DNA of 64,000 nt from Delphinapterus leucas (GCF_002288925.2 NW_022098024.1:2616814-2680813); one strand, 5' to 3'. Shown: positions 12,240-25,008, numbered from the stretch's first letter. Notes: a model not told the origin generated them from the letters alone. Numbers and translations are program-made.

Positions 12240-12636
12240 TTTGCTTAACTTACTCTGTTTGGGGTCTCCTTTTCACAGGCTGCAGGTTTGTAGTTCCCAT
12301 TGTTTTTTGTGTCTGCCTCCAGTGGCTAAGGTTGGTTCAGTGGGTTCTGTAGGCTTCCTGGTGGAGGGGACAGTGCCTGTGTCCTGGTTAATGAGGCTGG
12401 ATCTTGTCTTTCTGGTGGGCAGGTCCATGTCTGATGGTGTGTTTTGGGGTGTCTGTGAACTTATTATGATTTTAGGCAGCCTCTCTGCTAATGGGTGGGG
12501 TTGTGTTCCTGTTTTTCTAGTTTTTTGGCATAGGGTGTCCAACACTCTATCTTGCTGGTTGTTGAGTGGAACTAGGAGGTCTCTGGTGGACCAATGTCCT
12601 GAACTTGGCTCTCCCACCTCAGAGGCACAGGCCTGA
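11656..12636 (+). other. 326-codon open frame antisense to L1-B ORF1/5' UTR
   Basis: The longest open frame in the window, rich in Phe, Leu, Ser and Ile. It is the mirror of the A-rich L1-B ORF1 and 5' UTR, where stop codons on the opposite strand are rare. Nothing suggests it is translated. I list it only so that it is not taken for a membrane protein gene. Confidence 0.85.
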
Positions 12637-12696
12637 CACCTGGCCGGAGCACCATGACCCTGTGAGTCACATGGCTCAGAAGAAAAGGGAGAAAAA

Positions 12697-12744
<48 letters not shown>

Positions 12745-13491
12745 AAATAAAAAGAAATAATATTATTAAAATTAAAAATTTTATTAAAAATAAAAAATTA
12801 ATTTAAAAAAAGAAAGAAAGATATAAGAGAGCAGCCAATCCAGAAAACAGACCCACCAATGATAACAAGCTCTAAAAACTATACAAAAAAAAAAGGCAGA
12901 TAGAACCCCAATACAGATGGTAAAAGCAAAGCTATACTGACAAAATCACACAAAGAAACATACTCACAAAAAGAGAAAAAGAATAAAGTATATATATCTA
13001 TATATTTAAAAAAGGAAGAGAGCAAACGAATCAATCAACAAATCTACCACTGATAATACTAAAAATTAAACTAAGATAAAAATAAAACCAAAACCAGTCA
13101 GTTGCATACAGAAAACCCTAAGTCTACAGTTGCTCCCAAAGTCCACTGCCTCAATTTTGGGATGATTCGTCATCTTTTCAGGCTTGCCACAGATGCAGGG
13201 TACATCAAGTTGATTTTAGAGATTTAATCTGCTGCTCCTGAGGCTGCTGAGAGAAATTTCCCTTTCTCTTTTTTCTTCACACAGCTCCTGGGGTTCAGCT
13301 TTGGATTGGCCCCGTCTCTGCATGTAGGTCGCCTTCGGGCGTCTGTTCCCTTTTTGGGAAGTCTGAGGTCTTCTGTCAACGTTCAGTAGGTGTTCTGTAG
13401 GAGTTTTTCCACATGTAGATGTATTTCTGATATATTTGTGGGGGGAAAGTGATCTCCATGTCTTACTCCTCCACCGTCTTGAAGGTCTCCC
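12240..13491 (-). promoter_or_regulatory. L1-B 5' UTR / internal promoter region
   Basis: About 1.25 kb between the element's 5' end and ORF1. In L1 sense it begins 'gagaccttcaagacggtgga' and is GC-rich at first. The part at 12750-13130 is A-rich on the + strand. The segment near ORF1 resembles the L1-C 5' UTR (compare 12625-12680 with 33865-33930), while L1-D has a different 5' UTR. L1 5' UTRs carry the internal pol II promoter; no specific factor site is claimed. Confidence 0.75.
12697..12746. repeat. (GAAA)n tract within the L1-B 5' UTR
   Basis: About twelve GAAA units on the + strand, TTTC in L1 sense. The matching place in L1-C (about 33930-33960) has only a short A-rich run, so the tract expanded in this copy or lineage. 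Confidence 0.95.
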
Positions 13492-13508
13492 CTGAATGCT
13501 GCCTTTCT
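13492..13508. repeat. target-site duplication, right copy (L1-B)
   Basis: ctgaatgctgcctttct, one mismatch to 7094-7110. Confidence 0.85.
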
Positions 13509-15199
13509 GACAATATTTGTCAGTTGTATACAACGAATGAAAGTTTACTCCATCTTCACGAAACCTATTCTCTGATAATGCTTAATTACATGGCAAATAT
13601 TTGGAATATATCTTATATAATAATAGTTATGATTTCAAAGTTATGAAAATAGGAATTTCATGTGTGTGAAACTATAGCAGAGAGACAAATGTAGAATATA
13701 TATTCCTGTCTTTTCTAAATTGTGTATGATACACATGCAATAAATTTAAATTATCAAGTAAAAATTCTCATATTTATAATTATTTTTCATGTCTGTCACA
13801 CCTGACATTTGATTCTAAGACAAATATTAAGAAGGGTCTTAGAGAAAGTTATAACCCACTCCCACATGTACATATTTGACCAATAAACAGGTGCAAAATG
13901 GATAAATAAAACATACATGAATATTTAATAACAAAAGACTTTTGATATATCTCCCACATATTGATCCAAGATATATTCTCAAAACATTGAGAATTATTTC
14001 TCCTTTATAATCTATCACTTATGTCAATAAAAGAGTGAACATAATCCAGCAAAAAATATATGTGTTCTTCTATTTACTGAATTGCAGAATTCCATGGAAG
14101 TTAAGCAATTAAATTCATCCCAAATTAACCAAATAAGCAAAACAACACGTTTTCTATGATCTTTTCAATGGAAAAAGCTTTGGTGAGGCTCTTTACTCCT
14201 CTGTGTCATGTCTGTTGTTACACATAACTCTATCATACCACAATAGCTAAATATTCATAAAGACTACTAAAATTAATTTTAAATAAAATTAAATGATTTT
14301 TCTAATCTATTTATAAAGCAGGGACATGTAGATATAAAAATATAACAACTAAAGAGTTTTTCCAATTGCTATGTAGGGAACATTCAATTATTTTAAATAT
14401 CACCTTCCTTTAGGATTCTTCTGGAGAGTCTCACTAAATAAACAAAAACAAAGTTCTTACTCTCCTAATGACTTGACTCAACATTTATAAGTTCACTCTT
14501 CTTTGCTGTGTTGTTGTAATGCTCACGGTTGACTATAAGAATGATACATAGTATCAGCAAATGGCTTACTTCATAATAAAGAGCTTTCATTTTCTGTCCT
14601 CTAAGTGAACATTGTATTGAGTAAAATATAAGAAAATAACTTCAATATTCTATCCTTGGTAGGACTGAGGAAGGAGAAGTCTTTCAAAACCTAACTGAGT
14701 AAGACAAACAATGTGAGGCATAATTAAGAAAAGTCATAAAGACAATATGATCAAAACACACTCTAAGAATCAAAGTCTGTGTTTAGTATTTGCATATTTA
14801 AAAATAGTTTCAACATGTTATTGTATAAAGAAAACAAACTAAAAAGAAAACTAAACAACACCAACAATTCTGTTAACACCTGAGTTAGATTTGGGACTTT
14901 ACACATTAATCTAAACATTTTACTCAACATAGATTCTGTTTCATCTAAGTATTTCATATTATAACCTGAGTTGCTTTTTAGCTGTTTGTTTAAGCATATA
15001 ATCAAAACATGTGATTTCTTCTCTGATATTCATTTGCATTTTGCATATAACAATGTTCATAATGATATTGAACATTTATAAGTGATTCAATATAGGAAAA
15101 AATCCGTGAATTCTAGTATGTAAACACATGACTACAAAGATGAATAAGATATAATTAGTATTTACCATCTTTCCAATCTTAGAAAACTCAACTAATGTT
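13509..15199. other. AT-rich non-coding DNA, nothing recognised
   Basis: No repeat family, exon or RNA gene that I can support. Open frames are short and lack any familiar motif. Confidence 0.55.
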
Positions 15200-15234
15200 A
15201 TTTACTTACTTACTTACTTATTTATTTATTTATA
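15200..15234. repeat. (TTAC)n/(TTAT)n microsatellite
   Basis: Four TTAC units pass directly into four TTAT units, a compound tetranucleotide repeat. Confidence 0.9.
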
Positions 15235-18135
15235 CTTTATGGAAGAAGATACAGGTTTTGAATTGTGAAATCACTTGATCAAGGTTACACTTGTCAACTA
15301 ACAGTGTATAGGTGGTTAACAAAGTTTCATTCTCAGAACTGAAGTGACAATTATTTACTTAGGACAATGCCTCGCATACAAAACACACTTAATTTATGGT
15401 AATTTTTTCTATTTTTGATTAGTGTTTCTTGAAGGGAAAAGTAGACACAAATGCTGAGTGGTTAAAAGGAAATATATAGCATCAAAGATTTCTCATGCAT
15501 TATAAAGGCATATATTCAGAGAATCTATCCATAAGATGGAAAGTAGGTCTTGACTAATATATCAAAGCAGAGTAGCACATCTATGGTCTTGCTGTTATTT
15601 GGACTCTGCAAGAGAATTTGCTAAAACTAATAAATAATATTAGGTTTGTGTGTAGAATTTTGGGTTCCATGTCTACACCCATACAGATTATTTTTTGTTC
15701 TCAAATATTTTCCATTCCCATACAACCATAATCTTCTTTCTTAACATAGTTTCTCTAAAATTGAAGCTGAAAGTATCATAACCAGTTCATCTTTAAATAA
15801 AGGTACCTTTAATTTAGAAATGACCAGATCCTTTCAGGTTTGGGCTGAAGTTTATTTGAGTATAAATATTACAGAAAAAGTTTGATTTTTTGTTTTTTGG
15901 TTTAAGATGATAAAATTACTTTTTAAATAGGCTATTGAACACTCAATAAATAGTGATTTCACACTTAAATCCATCAAAAAGTTCCCTATCCCATCCTTAA
16001 TAAAGAGTAGCTTTCAAAAGAAATGGAATTAATTTTCGTCGCCTATTGAATTAAACTGAAAGAATGCTTTAATAACACAAGTTTTTTAAATAACCAAATT
16101 TAATCTCAAAAAATAATTTCTGATTTATTGAAACCATGAAGTAAGGTTTATTTTTGCATATTTCTATCTGATAATTACTATAATGTCAAACACATTTCTT
16201 TTCCATGGGTATAAAGCCAACTCTGGGTGGGGTATCAGGCTAAAGGAATTTCTAACATACCTTTAGAATTGCTAAATGAGAATTTGAAAGACCCAATTTA
16301 TTTTTTACTGGTATATGTAGGGAGACACTAATATCACAACTATCAGAACTGTTCCAGTCATGTTGGATTCCTATGGTGGCCAGACCCACATTGAATGAAT
16401 GTATTTGTATGCTAGCAACTATGCTACCACGTAGACTATATACTTATTTAATTTTCATAAAAACACGGTGGTGGTAGATTTTTAAGTTCCCATTTTCTAC
16501 TTAGTTCAGTAAGACTAAAAAATATGCCAAAGATCAGACTTAGTAAAGTTTTAAAGTCAGTTTAACTTGACCCCCCAATACCAAGTAATGAATGTCAGTA
16601 AGAATAGGTCCCTATGGATCACTGTGTGCTTTTTTTGTTTTAGATGTTTCCTTTCATCCTCTCTCTTGCCTACACAAAACTATAGAAGACATTCTGTCAT
16701 CATAAATTCTCTTACTAATAAAAGTAACATTAAAGGCAGGTTTTGTAGGATATCAACATACATAATTCTTCAAATGGATCTTGGAGCATCTACTCTTAGG
16801 TATTTAATTGCCCTTGAAAGCACATTCCAAACTTCATCTTTTATGAGTAAAGGGTCCTGTATAAATATGTCTATTTAGACAGTTTTCTAAAACCTAAGGT
16901 AGATATTTTTATTTCAAGGGAGTCACTATAGCTCCTAAAAGGACACCTAACTAGGCTGAGGATTTAATAAAAATGGGTTTATGGTTCATTTTGAACTATG
17001 ATTTCAGATAAAAGCCAGTACTTTCTATTGCTTTCTTTTAGATGTTTTATACTAGAAACTAATTTTATTAATCAAAATTTACTTTCTCAGATGAAAGGAT
17101 CAGAAATTTTTTCCCTAGGAAATGAAAATTTCCATGAGCCATTTCCTAAGTATAAAAGAACTGTATTTGAATCCTATAAGATATCTATTTTCTGTAATAT
17201 TAACTAACCATGCCAAATTTTCATTTTTACCTTTAATAACATTAAATTTTATATTATTTTAAAATGTATTCATCATTGTAACATTATATTTAGTTTGTAA
17301 TAACATTAAGATAGTTGAACATTTTGACCCATAATTCTTTTACTTTTAAAAAGATACTTTAATTTTTCACCATCTTTGTCCAATTTTAGCTACTATTTAC
17401 AAGATAATTTGCTTGTTTGCTACATATTATAAAATAAATTCACAATTATTGAGGATTTCATCCTCTGTCTCCCAGTCACCCCTCATATCCATTGGCTGCC
17501 ATCACACTAATGATTTCTACATCTAGTGGGTGTGCCATGTAATAAAAGACTTGAGATTTCCTCATCTACTCAACACCAGTGACTTTGACTTTCACCATAC
17601 ACCTGATGTTGGAAGTGGTACAGGTATTGTCAAGGGTACAGAGGATAAGATGAGTGATTTGTGATTTTTAAGTCTTTATATTCAACTATCATCTAGCCAA
17701 ACCCCCAGCTGACTATAGATTTACGAGCAAGCCCTTCTGGAATGAGTCAAACCCTGCCCGAATTAGCTATTTCTGTGTGAGAAAAAATGTGTTGAATTTA
17801 GCCTAACATTAGCTTTTGATCATCAGATCTTTATTCATAGCATTATTGTGGAAATATTTTACAGACACTTTATAGCACCTTAAATTTATTTTTTTCTAAA
17901 TTTGAAATTATCTTTCACTTGCTTGATCCCCCCGACCTTGTAAATTTGAAAATTTCTCCTGAGTTATTCATTTTGGTGAATGAATAACATGAAAATCTAT
18001 GCAATTCTGCAGGTCCAAAAAAAATTTTGGTTTTTTTCATCCCTTTCATTAACTTCCAACTTACAAATTTTTAACAGTTTCTGTTAATTCTACTTTCTAC
18101 TAATGTTCAAAATTCATTGTTCTCTATCTCCACAC
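15235..18135. other. AT-rich non-coding DNA, nothing recognised
   Basis: Nearly 3 kb with no identifiable repeat. A slightly less AT-rich stretch lies at about 17460-17780, without any coding signal. Confidence 0.5.
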
Positions 18136-18139
18136 TACA

Positions 18140-18570
18140 CATTTCTTACTTCAGTCCCTAATCATATTTTGCCTAAACTATGATCAGTACTTCTCTCTTC
18201 AATTAAATGTAACTCACTTTGATACCACATTGATCTTTCTAAAAGGCAAATTTGAGTGGACTACTTTCCTGCTTAAATCCTTTCATTATGTATCTGGAAA
18301 GAGAGTTGACACTATTTTGGATGTTATAAAAAGCTCTTTAGTGTGTAGCCTACATCTTCCTATCTGTCCCCAGTAAGGTCAGTTCTAGAAGTTCTGTGTT
18401 TATACGCTTCTGTGTGCATATTCTTTTCTGGCATGACTTTCCAAAAAACACCTCTATTTTAGCATTTATTAATTATTTCAACAAATATTTAGCATATTTT
18501 ACTTCATTTGTAAGCTCCCAATGACAAGGAACATGTCTTATAAGACATAATATGGTTTGCTCCATAATTT
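18140..18570 (+). repeat. L2 element fragment
   Basis: The order of landmarks fits decayed L2 in sense: 'attgatctttctaaaaggca', 'ctgcttaaatcctttcatta', 'atttgtaagctcccaatgac'. Confidence 0.5.
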
Positions 18571-19159
18571 AGATGAAAAATTATCCTTTTTTCCTTTCTT
18601 GAATTATTTTCTTGGAAGACATTACTGAGAGTGGCATTATATTATGAATTGACTGCACCCAACACTAACAATAACTAAAAAATTAACATTTTCTCATCAT
18701 TGAAGACTTTTGCTTTTCAATGAATGATTAGGCAACAGTATATGAAATATTTTTAAAATTTAAAAACTTATAAAACTTGATTTAAAATAATCAAAAATAT
18801 TGGAAACTCTTCAAAGCTTTCCATAAATTAAAATATACCCCCAGAAGTTTCCTACACTGAAGGACATCATATTGTAATCCTCTAAGGTCTGAGATTCATT
18901 AACCTGCGCATTTCTTGAAATTTTTTTAGCTAAGATGTAACACAAGTCAAGGAAGTCTCAGAAATACATGGGAAAAGTCAATACAAATATTTCTAATATT
19001 CTATATATCATAAACTTTTGATCAGAATGAATATTTCTTGATCCATGTTCTAAGACCTTGGGAAATTCCTAGTGTCAAAATTCTTCTCAATCTCCATTAA
19101 TAATATAGAAATATATATATTAAGATGAACATCATAGCAACGTATTTCAATTGCAGGAT
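18571..19159. other. AT-rich non-coding DNA, nothing recognised
   Basis: No element or gene signal seen. Confidence 0.5.
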
Positions 19160-19161
19160 CA

Positions 19162-19200
<39 letters not shown>
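19160..19200. repeat. (AT)n followed by poly(T)
   Basis: About 12 AT dinucleotides run into about 16 T. This could be a mutated retroposon tail, but no adjoining element is recognisable. Confidence 0.9.
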
Positions 19201-19553
19201 GGTCTGTGTTTTCTATGAGATTGTATATGACATTTTGAGAAGCCTAAGAAAAGGAGCTAACACTTTCAATGAACATGAGGAATTATTAACAGGTTGCTAT
19301 TTATTTTAGAACACAGACACATTCACAGAAGCTTGGAAAAAGTACTACGTGAATATGAATTGCATTTATTGCTGGCCTATAATTATTTGAGTTCACCTCC
19401 CATTGATTTTTATTCTTTTTAAGTGTGACAAGACTACGTTACTTGTTTTATACTTTTGCTGTTTTTTTTTAAAGCATCTCAGCAGAATTTCTTGGTGTGT
19501 ATTCTCAGATGGTTTTACAAAATCTCATAGGATTAGTTTGAACTTTTTAAGTA

Positions 19554-19765
19554 CAGTCCTCTTGAACAACACAAATTTGAACTACATGAATCCACTTACA
19601 CACGGATTTTTTTCAATAAATAATACAGTAGGACACCATCCACAGGTGATTTAATCCATGGATATGGAACTTAGATTATGGAGGGTCACTGAGAAGTTAT
19701 ACTCAGATTTTTGACTCTGCTGGGCGTTGGTGCCCCTAACCTCCATGTTGTTCAAGAGTCAACTC
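19554..19765 (+). mobile_element. MER8-like Tigger (Tc1/mariner) non-autonomous DNA transposon
   Basis: The ends are inverted repeats: left 'cctcttgaacaacac' near 19558, right 'gttgttcaagagtc' ending near 19760. The element is bracketed by TA (19552-19553 and 19766-19767), as Tc1/mariner-type insertions are. The sequence matches the MER8 pattern from memory, with its middle shortened. It has no coding capacity; movement needed a Tigger transposase in trans. Confidence 0.75.
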
Positions 19766-19894
19766 TATGTACTTGTACCTGATCAGTGTCTAAGCCATAA
19801 ACTCACACTAATTTTTAAACGATAGCCCTGAGCTATGTTTTAAATTTGATATACTCTATAAGTACTTGTGACCTTCATTAATTTAGTTATCAAT

Positions 19895-19980
19895 TTTACA
19901 GGTATTTATTGAGTGGATATTGATAATAGGACAATATGCTAGATGTTCTTGGAATCCCCCCCAAAAAGAGAGGCAACTCA
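19895..19980 (-). repeat. possible L2 3' end fragment
   Basis: 'ggtatttattgagtggatat' followed by 'gctagatgttcttggaat' resembles a decayed L2 end in reverse complement. Short. Confidence 0.35.
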
Positions 19981-22264
19981 GTATAACTTCTACCAGTGGT
20001 TTATGTATTTGAGTTCAGTAAATAAGCAAGATGCACGTGTTATGCTCAGAAACATCACCCTATACAATTAAAGTCTTCCAATGAATAATACAAAAAAGCA
20101 TAGTGAATGTAAGAAATTAAAAGTAATGAGCATGTCTTCTGAAATCAGACATTATTATATTGTTCCATGCTCTCTGTGGGTGGAGAGAACCAAGCTGGTT
20201 TTTCTAAAGTCAGATTTTTATTGACTTTATTTTTGTTACCATAATTCCCTTTGCAATGGCTTACATTCTCAGGAGGTTCAGCCAATAAAAGAAGTTGCTT
20301 TCTTCCTGAGAAGTCCTTTGTCTTTAATTAACTGACAACACAAATAAAGTAAGTAAAGCAAAATCTGTTGTCCAAAATGAATTTATAGGGGACAAGAGAA
20401 ATATCAGATGACAATGTTCTAACAGTTGAGAGTCATCCAAATTAGAACCAGAAATATAGTAGCTGTACTGAGTATGAGACAGCCAATTGACTTCTTTCTA
20501 ATTTCCATCCTCTTCTCACTTATTAGCTGTAAAATAGTGATGATCTTCTTTTAAATAATTTGTGCACAAATTGCTTAAGATATCATTTTTATAGAAACAT
20601 AAAATGTAAAAAATTTAAACTGTAAATTAGAGAAATAATACAGCCTTTGTAGAAATTAATAGCACTCTAATTATCTTTTCATTGTGTCTAAATAGAAGTA
20701 AGCCTATTTGTATCAGAGGCTGGGATAAGGCAAACCACTGTGGGGTCTCCTGAACAGGAGGACAAAAATGTTCTTTTTTGCAACTTGATCAGATAGAGCT
20801 CTAGGAAAGAAACTGGATTTATTTTGAAAGAGGGCAATGGGTTAACTTTTAGGAAAGAGTCTTTTACTCAAAAGGACCTTGTGAGAGGGAGCAGAACTAT
20901 AGGAATTTTAAAAATAAATGGAAAAAGGGAGAGAGAGATGAACATAAATGATTAGGAGATAAAAAGAGTATTAAGGCAAAGATTAACACCCTCAATGGGG
21001 AAAGAGAAGAAGCAGATTCCTTGCATGTGGTTTGAGAGAGAAGAAGAGCAATTTTGATAAAACACGTGGGTCCAAGATTTGCCTTTTTTCCATTAAACCT
21101 TATATTGGCAGGGATTATTTTGATTTTTTCAATTATTCAGTTCAAAACACTTAGTGTCTTTTGAATTCTGAGAGATTGATTCGTATGAATTTAACTCCTA
21201 ACATTATTTTAAATTTGATATTTGTCTGACTATATATATATATATATATATGTATTTGTATATGCTAAACTTTTTAGGTAAGAATATTTTTAGTTACTCA
21301 CATATTATACCACAACTAATATGGCATTCTCAGTTTATGACTTCAAAAGGGCTATGAGCAATTTTTTTCCATATCCATGTAAGTACCACCAAAATGTAAC
21401 AGCATTACTTGGCCAGGTGGATTTAATACTGGTAAAATTTACATGTCACTTATAGACTCATAAATAATTCAAAGGAGAAAATAAATAAATAAAACCTTTG
21501 ATTTTGATCTCCATGCTCAGAAATATAGTTGTTAATTGTCAACTTGGTCTTTTATAACTCATTTGCAAAAATGCAGTGACTTTTCAATGGAAAAAATGGG
21601 AACTAAAATGGAAACAATGAAAAGATGAGAAATGACACCTTCTTATGGTGAACAGTAGGTGTCCTATTTTTATTCCATTTTGACTTCTCATCACATCAGC
21701 TTACTATTTATACTAATTCATGTATGAACAGAGACATAACCCAAATTATGGTGATTTGCAGAGGAATCTTTAGAGATAATATGTTGGAATAAAATGATTA
21801 TGTTAACCTTTCAGCTCTTAATTTTATGGATTTCCAAGTTTGGTGGATTTACCCTAGGATCTTTCTTTCAACAAATGTCATGTGACATCCAAATACCAAA
21901 TGCTTCCTTCTATCTTAATTTTTTTTTCATACAGCAAAAATTTGCTGGACTTCTACTTAGTTCCAGCAAAGAATACAAAGATAAATAATGAATTAATACT
22001 AGAGGATATTTCTTATGAATGTAATATACATTAATTTTTTAGTTCATATATTTTTATAGAGATATCTTTCAACTACAGTTCACACATATAAATAGGTTTT
22101 GCAGGTTTGATATTTTTCAGCCTGTTGAAACACATGACAAGTTGACATTGCTGATGACAGGCATTACTTTGTAAAAAGAGACAGGGTGTTAGAGACATCA
22201 AATCTTAGACCTAGAAAGGAATGTAGGAAACGTGGCCTGCTCATTTTCTAGATGAATATGTTGC
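19981..22264. other. AT-rich non-coding DNA, nothing recognised
   Basis: Contains a short (TA)n run at 21231-21252. A purine-rich, slightly higher-GC stretch at 20700-21060 has no recognised family. No exon signal. Confidence 0.5.
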
Positions 22265-22640
22265 CATTGTAAAAAATTAATAAACAGAAACCCCAATTAA
22301 TAGAGTTGGGAGACCAGAAGGGGGAGCTCTCATGCCCCATGATGATCACAAAGCCCAAGGGGAAGAGAAGTTAAGACTCCTTTCCTGGCAAGGACTCAGC
22401 CAAAGAAAAGCCGTGGACTCTTTGTTTACTAGAGCCCTCCCAACTTCCTTTTCCTGTCTATAAACGTGTTCTCCTTACCTTGAATGGGGACTTGCATTAG
22501 GCTCACCATAGTTGCAGGCCCCAAACTGCAACACTCTGCTGATTTTGAAAAAACTCATCTAAGGTTCACCATCTTTTATGCATTTCCTGAGCCAGGTTGC
22601 TTGCACCACCTGAAATAGCTACAAAATTATTTTAGCCTGA
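22265..22640 (+). mobile_element. probable solitary LTR of a class I endogenous retrovirus
   Basis: A 375-bp block of higher GC than its surroundings. It has an 'aacagaaaccccaattaata' start region, a TATA-like 'tctataaacgtg' near 22458 and a following 'atggggacttgcattaggct' block. This resembles the U3-R layout of ERV1-type solitary LTRs. I cannot name the family or see a target duplication. No retroviral coding sequence lies next to it. The ERV remnant at 25286-27060 is on the opposite strand and is probably unrelated. Confidence 0.45.
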
Positions 22641-22918
22641 CGGATGTAGTGCTGGACAAAAATCACACATTTTTAAGACATAGGCCTTGAGATCTCCATG
22701 TGGAAAAGCCTGCAGTTGATCAAGGCTGCTTGTAATTGTTTTTGTAAGTTTGAGTTCACTACTAGAAATGACATTACTGTTGTCCAACTAAGCCACTTTC
22801 TCTGGTATTCGTTCTATTAGTAAAGTAGTAACATATTAATCCTTATTGTCTGTTTATTTCCAAATCACTCAGAGCTTGGATCACCCTCAAATCCCAACAA
22901 AATTTATTTTATAGTTTT
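22641..22918. other. non-coding DNA, nothing recognised
   Basis: No feature seen. Confidence 0.45.
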
Positions 22919-22957
22919 TGTGTGTGATGTGTGTGTGTTTGTGTGTGTGTGTGTGTT
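22919..22957. repeat. (TG)n microsatellite
   Basis: Alternating TG with two interruptions (gatg and gttt). Confidence 0.95.
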
Positions 22958-24895
22958 TTGAGGAGACTAATGACATATCTGTATGAAAAAGTATAATGAC
23001 CATGTGAGTAGACTTTATAAGAAAAGAGGTATGCAGGGATTTATAATTAGGTTTGCCTGATAAAATAAAAGACATTCAGTTAAATTTAAATTTCATAAAA
23101 ACAGTAGTAACAACGATATATTTAGTATAAGTATGTTTCTTTCATCCTTTATCTGAGATTCAAATTAACTGGGTGCCCTTTATTTTTGTTTGCTAATTCT
23201 GGCAATCTTGCTATAATGATTTTTTTTTTCTCAACAGAAGAAAATGCAGTAAAAAATAATGACAAATAAACAATACTAGTCATGGTGTGAATTCACTTCC
23301 TGGATATTTACCCTGAGGTTTCTGAAAGACAAACTTGTTTAAAATGGCTATTCTGGTGCACGCAGAAGACAGAAAATGCTAACTGATCTATGTGGATTCA
23401 TATTTGAGGGCTTTATTCCACGCTGGAGTTAGCAGGCAAGAAATTCTTGAAAAGATGTATGAAAATCTTTTCACTAAGACCCATCTATCTCTCTCACCTT
23501 TTATACTTCACCGAGAAACAGAATCTTCGGTGAATTTGATGACCATCAAATTATTAAGAAAACATTTTCCCATCCCTATCAGTCACTTTTCAGCCTTTAA
23601 TGTCAGAAACAAAATCATCAGTGATCAAAAAGATAAATAAAAGTTGAAAACAAGGCACAGTAACTTGCCCTTAAGAGATCTAATTTAGTAGTAAAAACAT
23701 AAAATAAACAAAAGTCCTAAATGCATCAAAATAACATGAACTCAAATGTCAAGTGGCCCCACATTTCTCAAAAAAATAGCTGTAGATAAGAGACTTCCTA
23801 TTTTTACTAACTTGTCAATCTGGATGCTTAATAGTGTAGAAGAGATAAATCAAACATATTATATTATTGGATTAAATTAGTTGTATACATTTAGTAATGC
23901 ACTATTATATATAATGTATTAATTTAGAGAGAACTTTTTTCATAGTCACTTTAATGAAAGTAATTTTATTCAAACTTATACATACTTCCTTGACATCAAT
24001 GTTATCATTATTAGTAAATTTCTAAGTGATCTAGCGGCTTTTCAAAAAGATTGCCTTTTTATAATATATTATTTGAGATAGAGTACATATTTTTTGTATA
24101 CAGTGTGTCAATATGCACAGATTTCTTGATAGTAAACAACTTTTAAAAAACCATATTTGGTTGAAATTTGTATTTGATTAATTATTGCTGCATTTTATAT
24201 GCTATTATGTCGTGTAAATATTGTATGTGTTTCTGTGCATGCCTTTCTCCATATGTGTATGTATAAATATACACATATACATACATAGATAATGGTTATT
24301 TGCTTTTAATCTAATTTTATTTTGTTGTCATGAGTGTTTTTGTTTATTTAAAGATGTTCTTTTGTGAAAAATGAGAAGTTATTAAATATTTTGCATATTC
24401 TAGAGGAATTTAAATAAAATGTCAATTTTCTCTTTAAAGGAGAAATTGATCTGGTTCTAATGCCTTTTTCAAAGGAAGAACTGAAATAGCATTTCCAATC
24501 TCTTTTCCCAGCGCACAAAATGAGAACATTTTGAACAGCTTTTCCTTCCCAAACTTTGACAAAGCCCAGGTTTCATGTGTCCTTAACTGCTCTTAAGCCC
24601 TTTTTTCCTCCAGAAAATTAGTTGGGAGTTGAGAGTGTAGTGGTAGTAAGCTGTATTCTGACGGTTAACTTTAAAACAGTACTATAACTAGGTCTTGCTG
24701 AAATCATTGGAAGTTGTATCCCAAGTTACAGGCATTCTGCCTTGCTTTATAAAGGGTGTTGTCTTTGCCCAAGTTTCCTGTAAGCAGAGTCAAAGGGGTG
24801 CATGAAGGTGTATTATCTGAGAGCAAACAGAGAAAAAGGAAAACCTCTGCTTTATTTAAAAGTTTATCAACTTAGCCTCTGTTACAGAAAATAAA
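22958..24895. other. AT-rich non-coding DNA, nothing recognised
   Basis: The 82-codon frame at 23392-23640 has no familiar motif. A TATACACATATACATACATA-like run lies at 24245-24290. No repeat family identified. Confidence 0.5.
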
Positions 24896-24900
24896 TATAC

Positions 24901-25008
24901 TTTTTTTTTTTTTTGCTATGCAGTAGGAACTTGTTGTTTATCTATTTTATATATAGTAGTATGTATCTGCTAATCCAGGTCTCCTAATTTATCTCTTCCC
25001 CATCCCCA
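24901..25008 (-). mobile_element. short L1 3' end fragment
   Basis: A T run (24901-24914) is followed by 'atgcagtaggaacttgttgt' and 'atgtatctgctaatccagg'. This matches the L1 3' UTR also present at 52355-52620, in reverse complement. Only about 110 bp remain and the target duplication is unclear. Confidence 0.7.

Larger units (their letters stand above)
7111..13491 (-). mobile_element. L1-B: full-length L1 retrotransposon, inactive
   Basis: A 6.4-kb element bounded by a 17-bp target duplication. In its own orientation it has a 5' UTR (13491-12240), ORF1 (12239-11362), a short inter-ORF spacer, ORF2 (11291 to about 7480), a 3' UTR and a poly(A) tail (T run from 7111). The 3' UTR reads on the + strand as 'ttggagtataattgctttac' followed by a pyrimidine-rich 'ctccctcccaccctccctat' block, typical of cetartiodactyl L1. 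Both ORFs are broken, so it cannot move on its own. The near-perfect duplication and complete length suggest a fairly recent insertion, though older than the CHR SINE. Confidence 0.93.

Noticed and set aside
11656..12636. 326-codon open frame on the plus strand, hydrophobic, could be taken for a membrane protein or an ORF0-like antisense protein
   Set aside because: It is exactly antisense to L1-B ORF1 and 5' UTR. The bias to Phe, Leu, Ser and Ile is what antisense A-rich DNA gives, and the homologous region of L1-D (46309-46883) holds only broken, shorter antisense frames.
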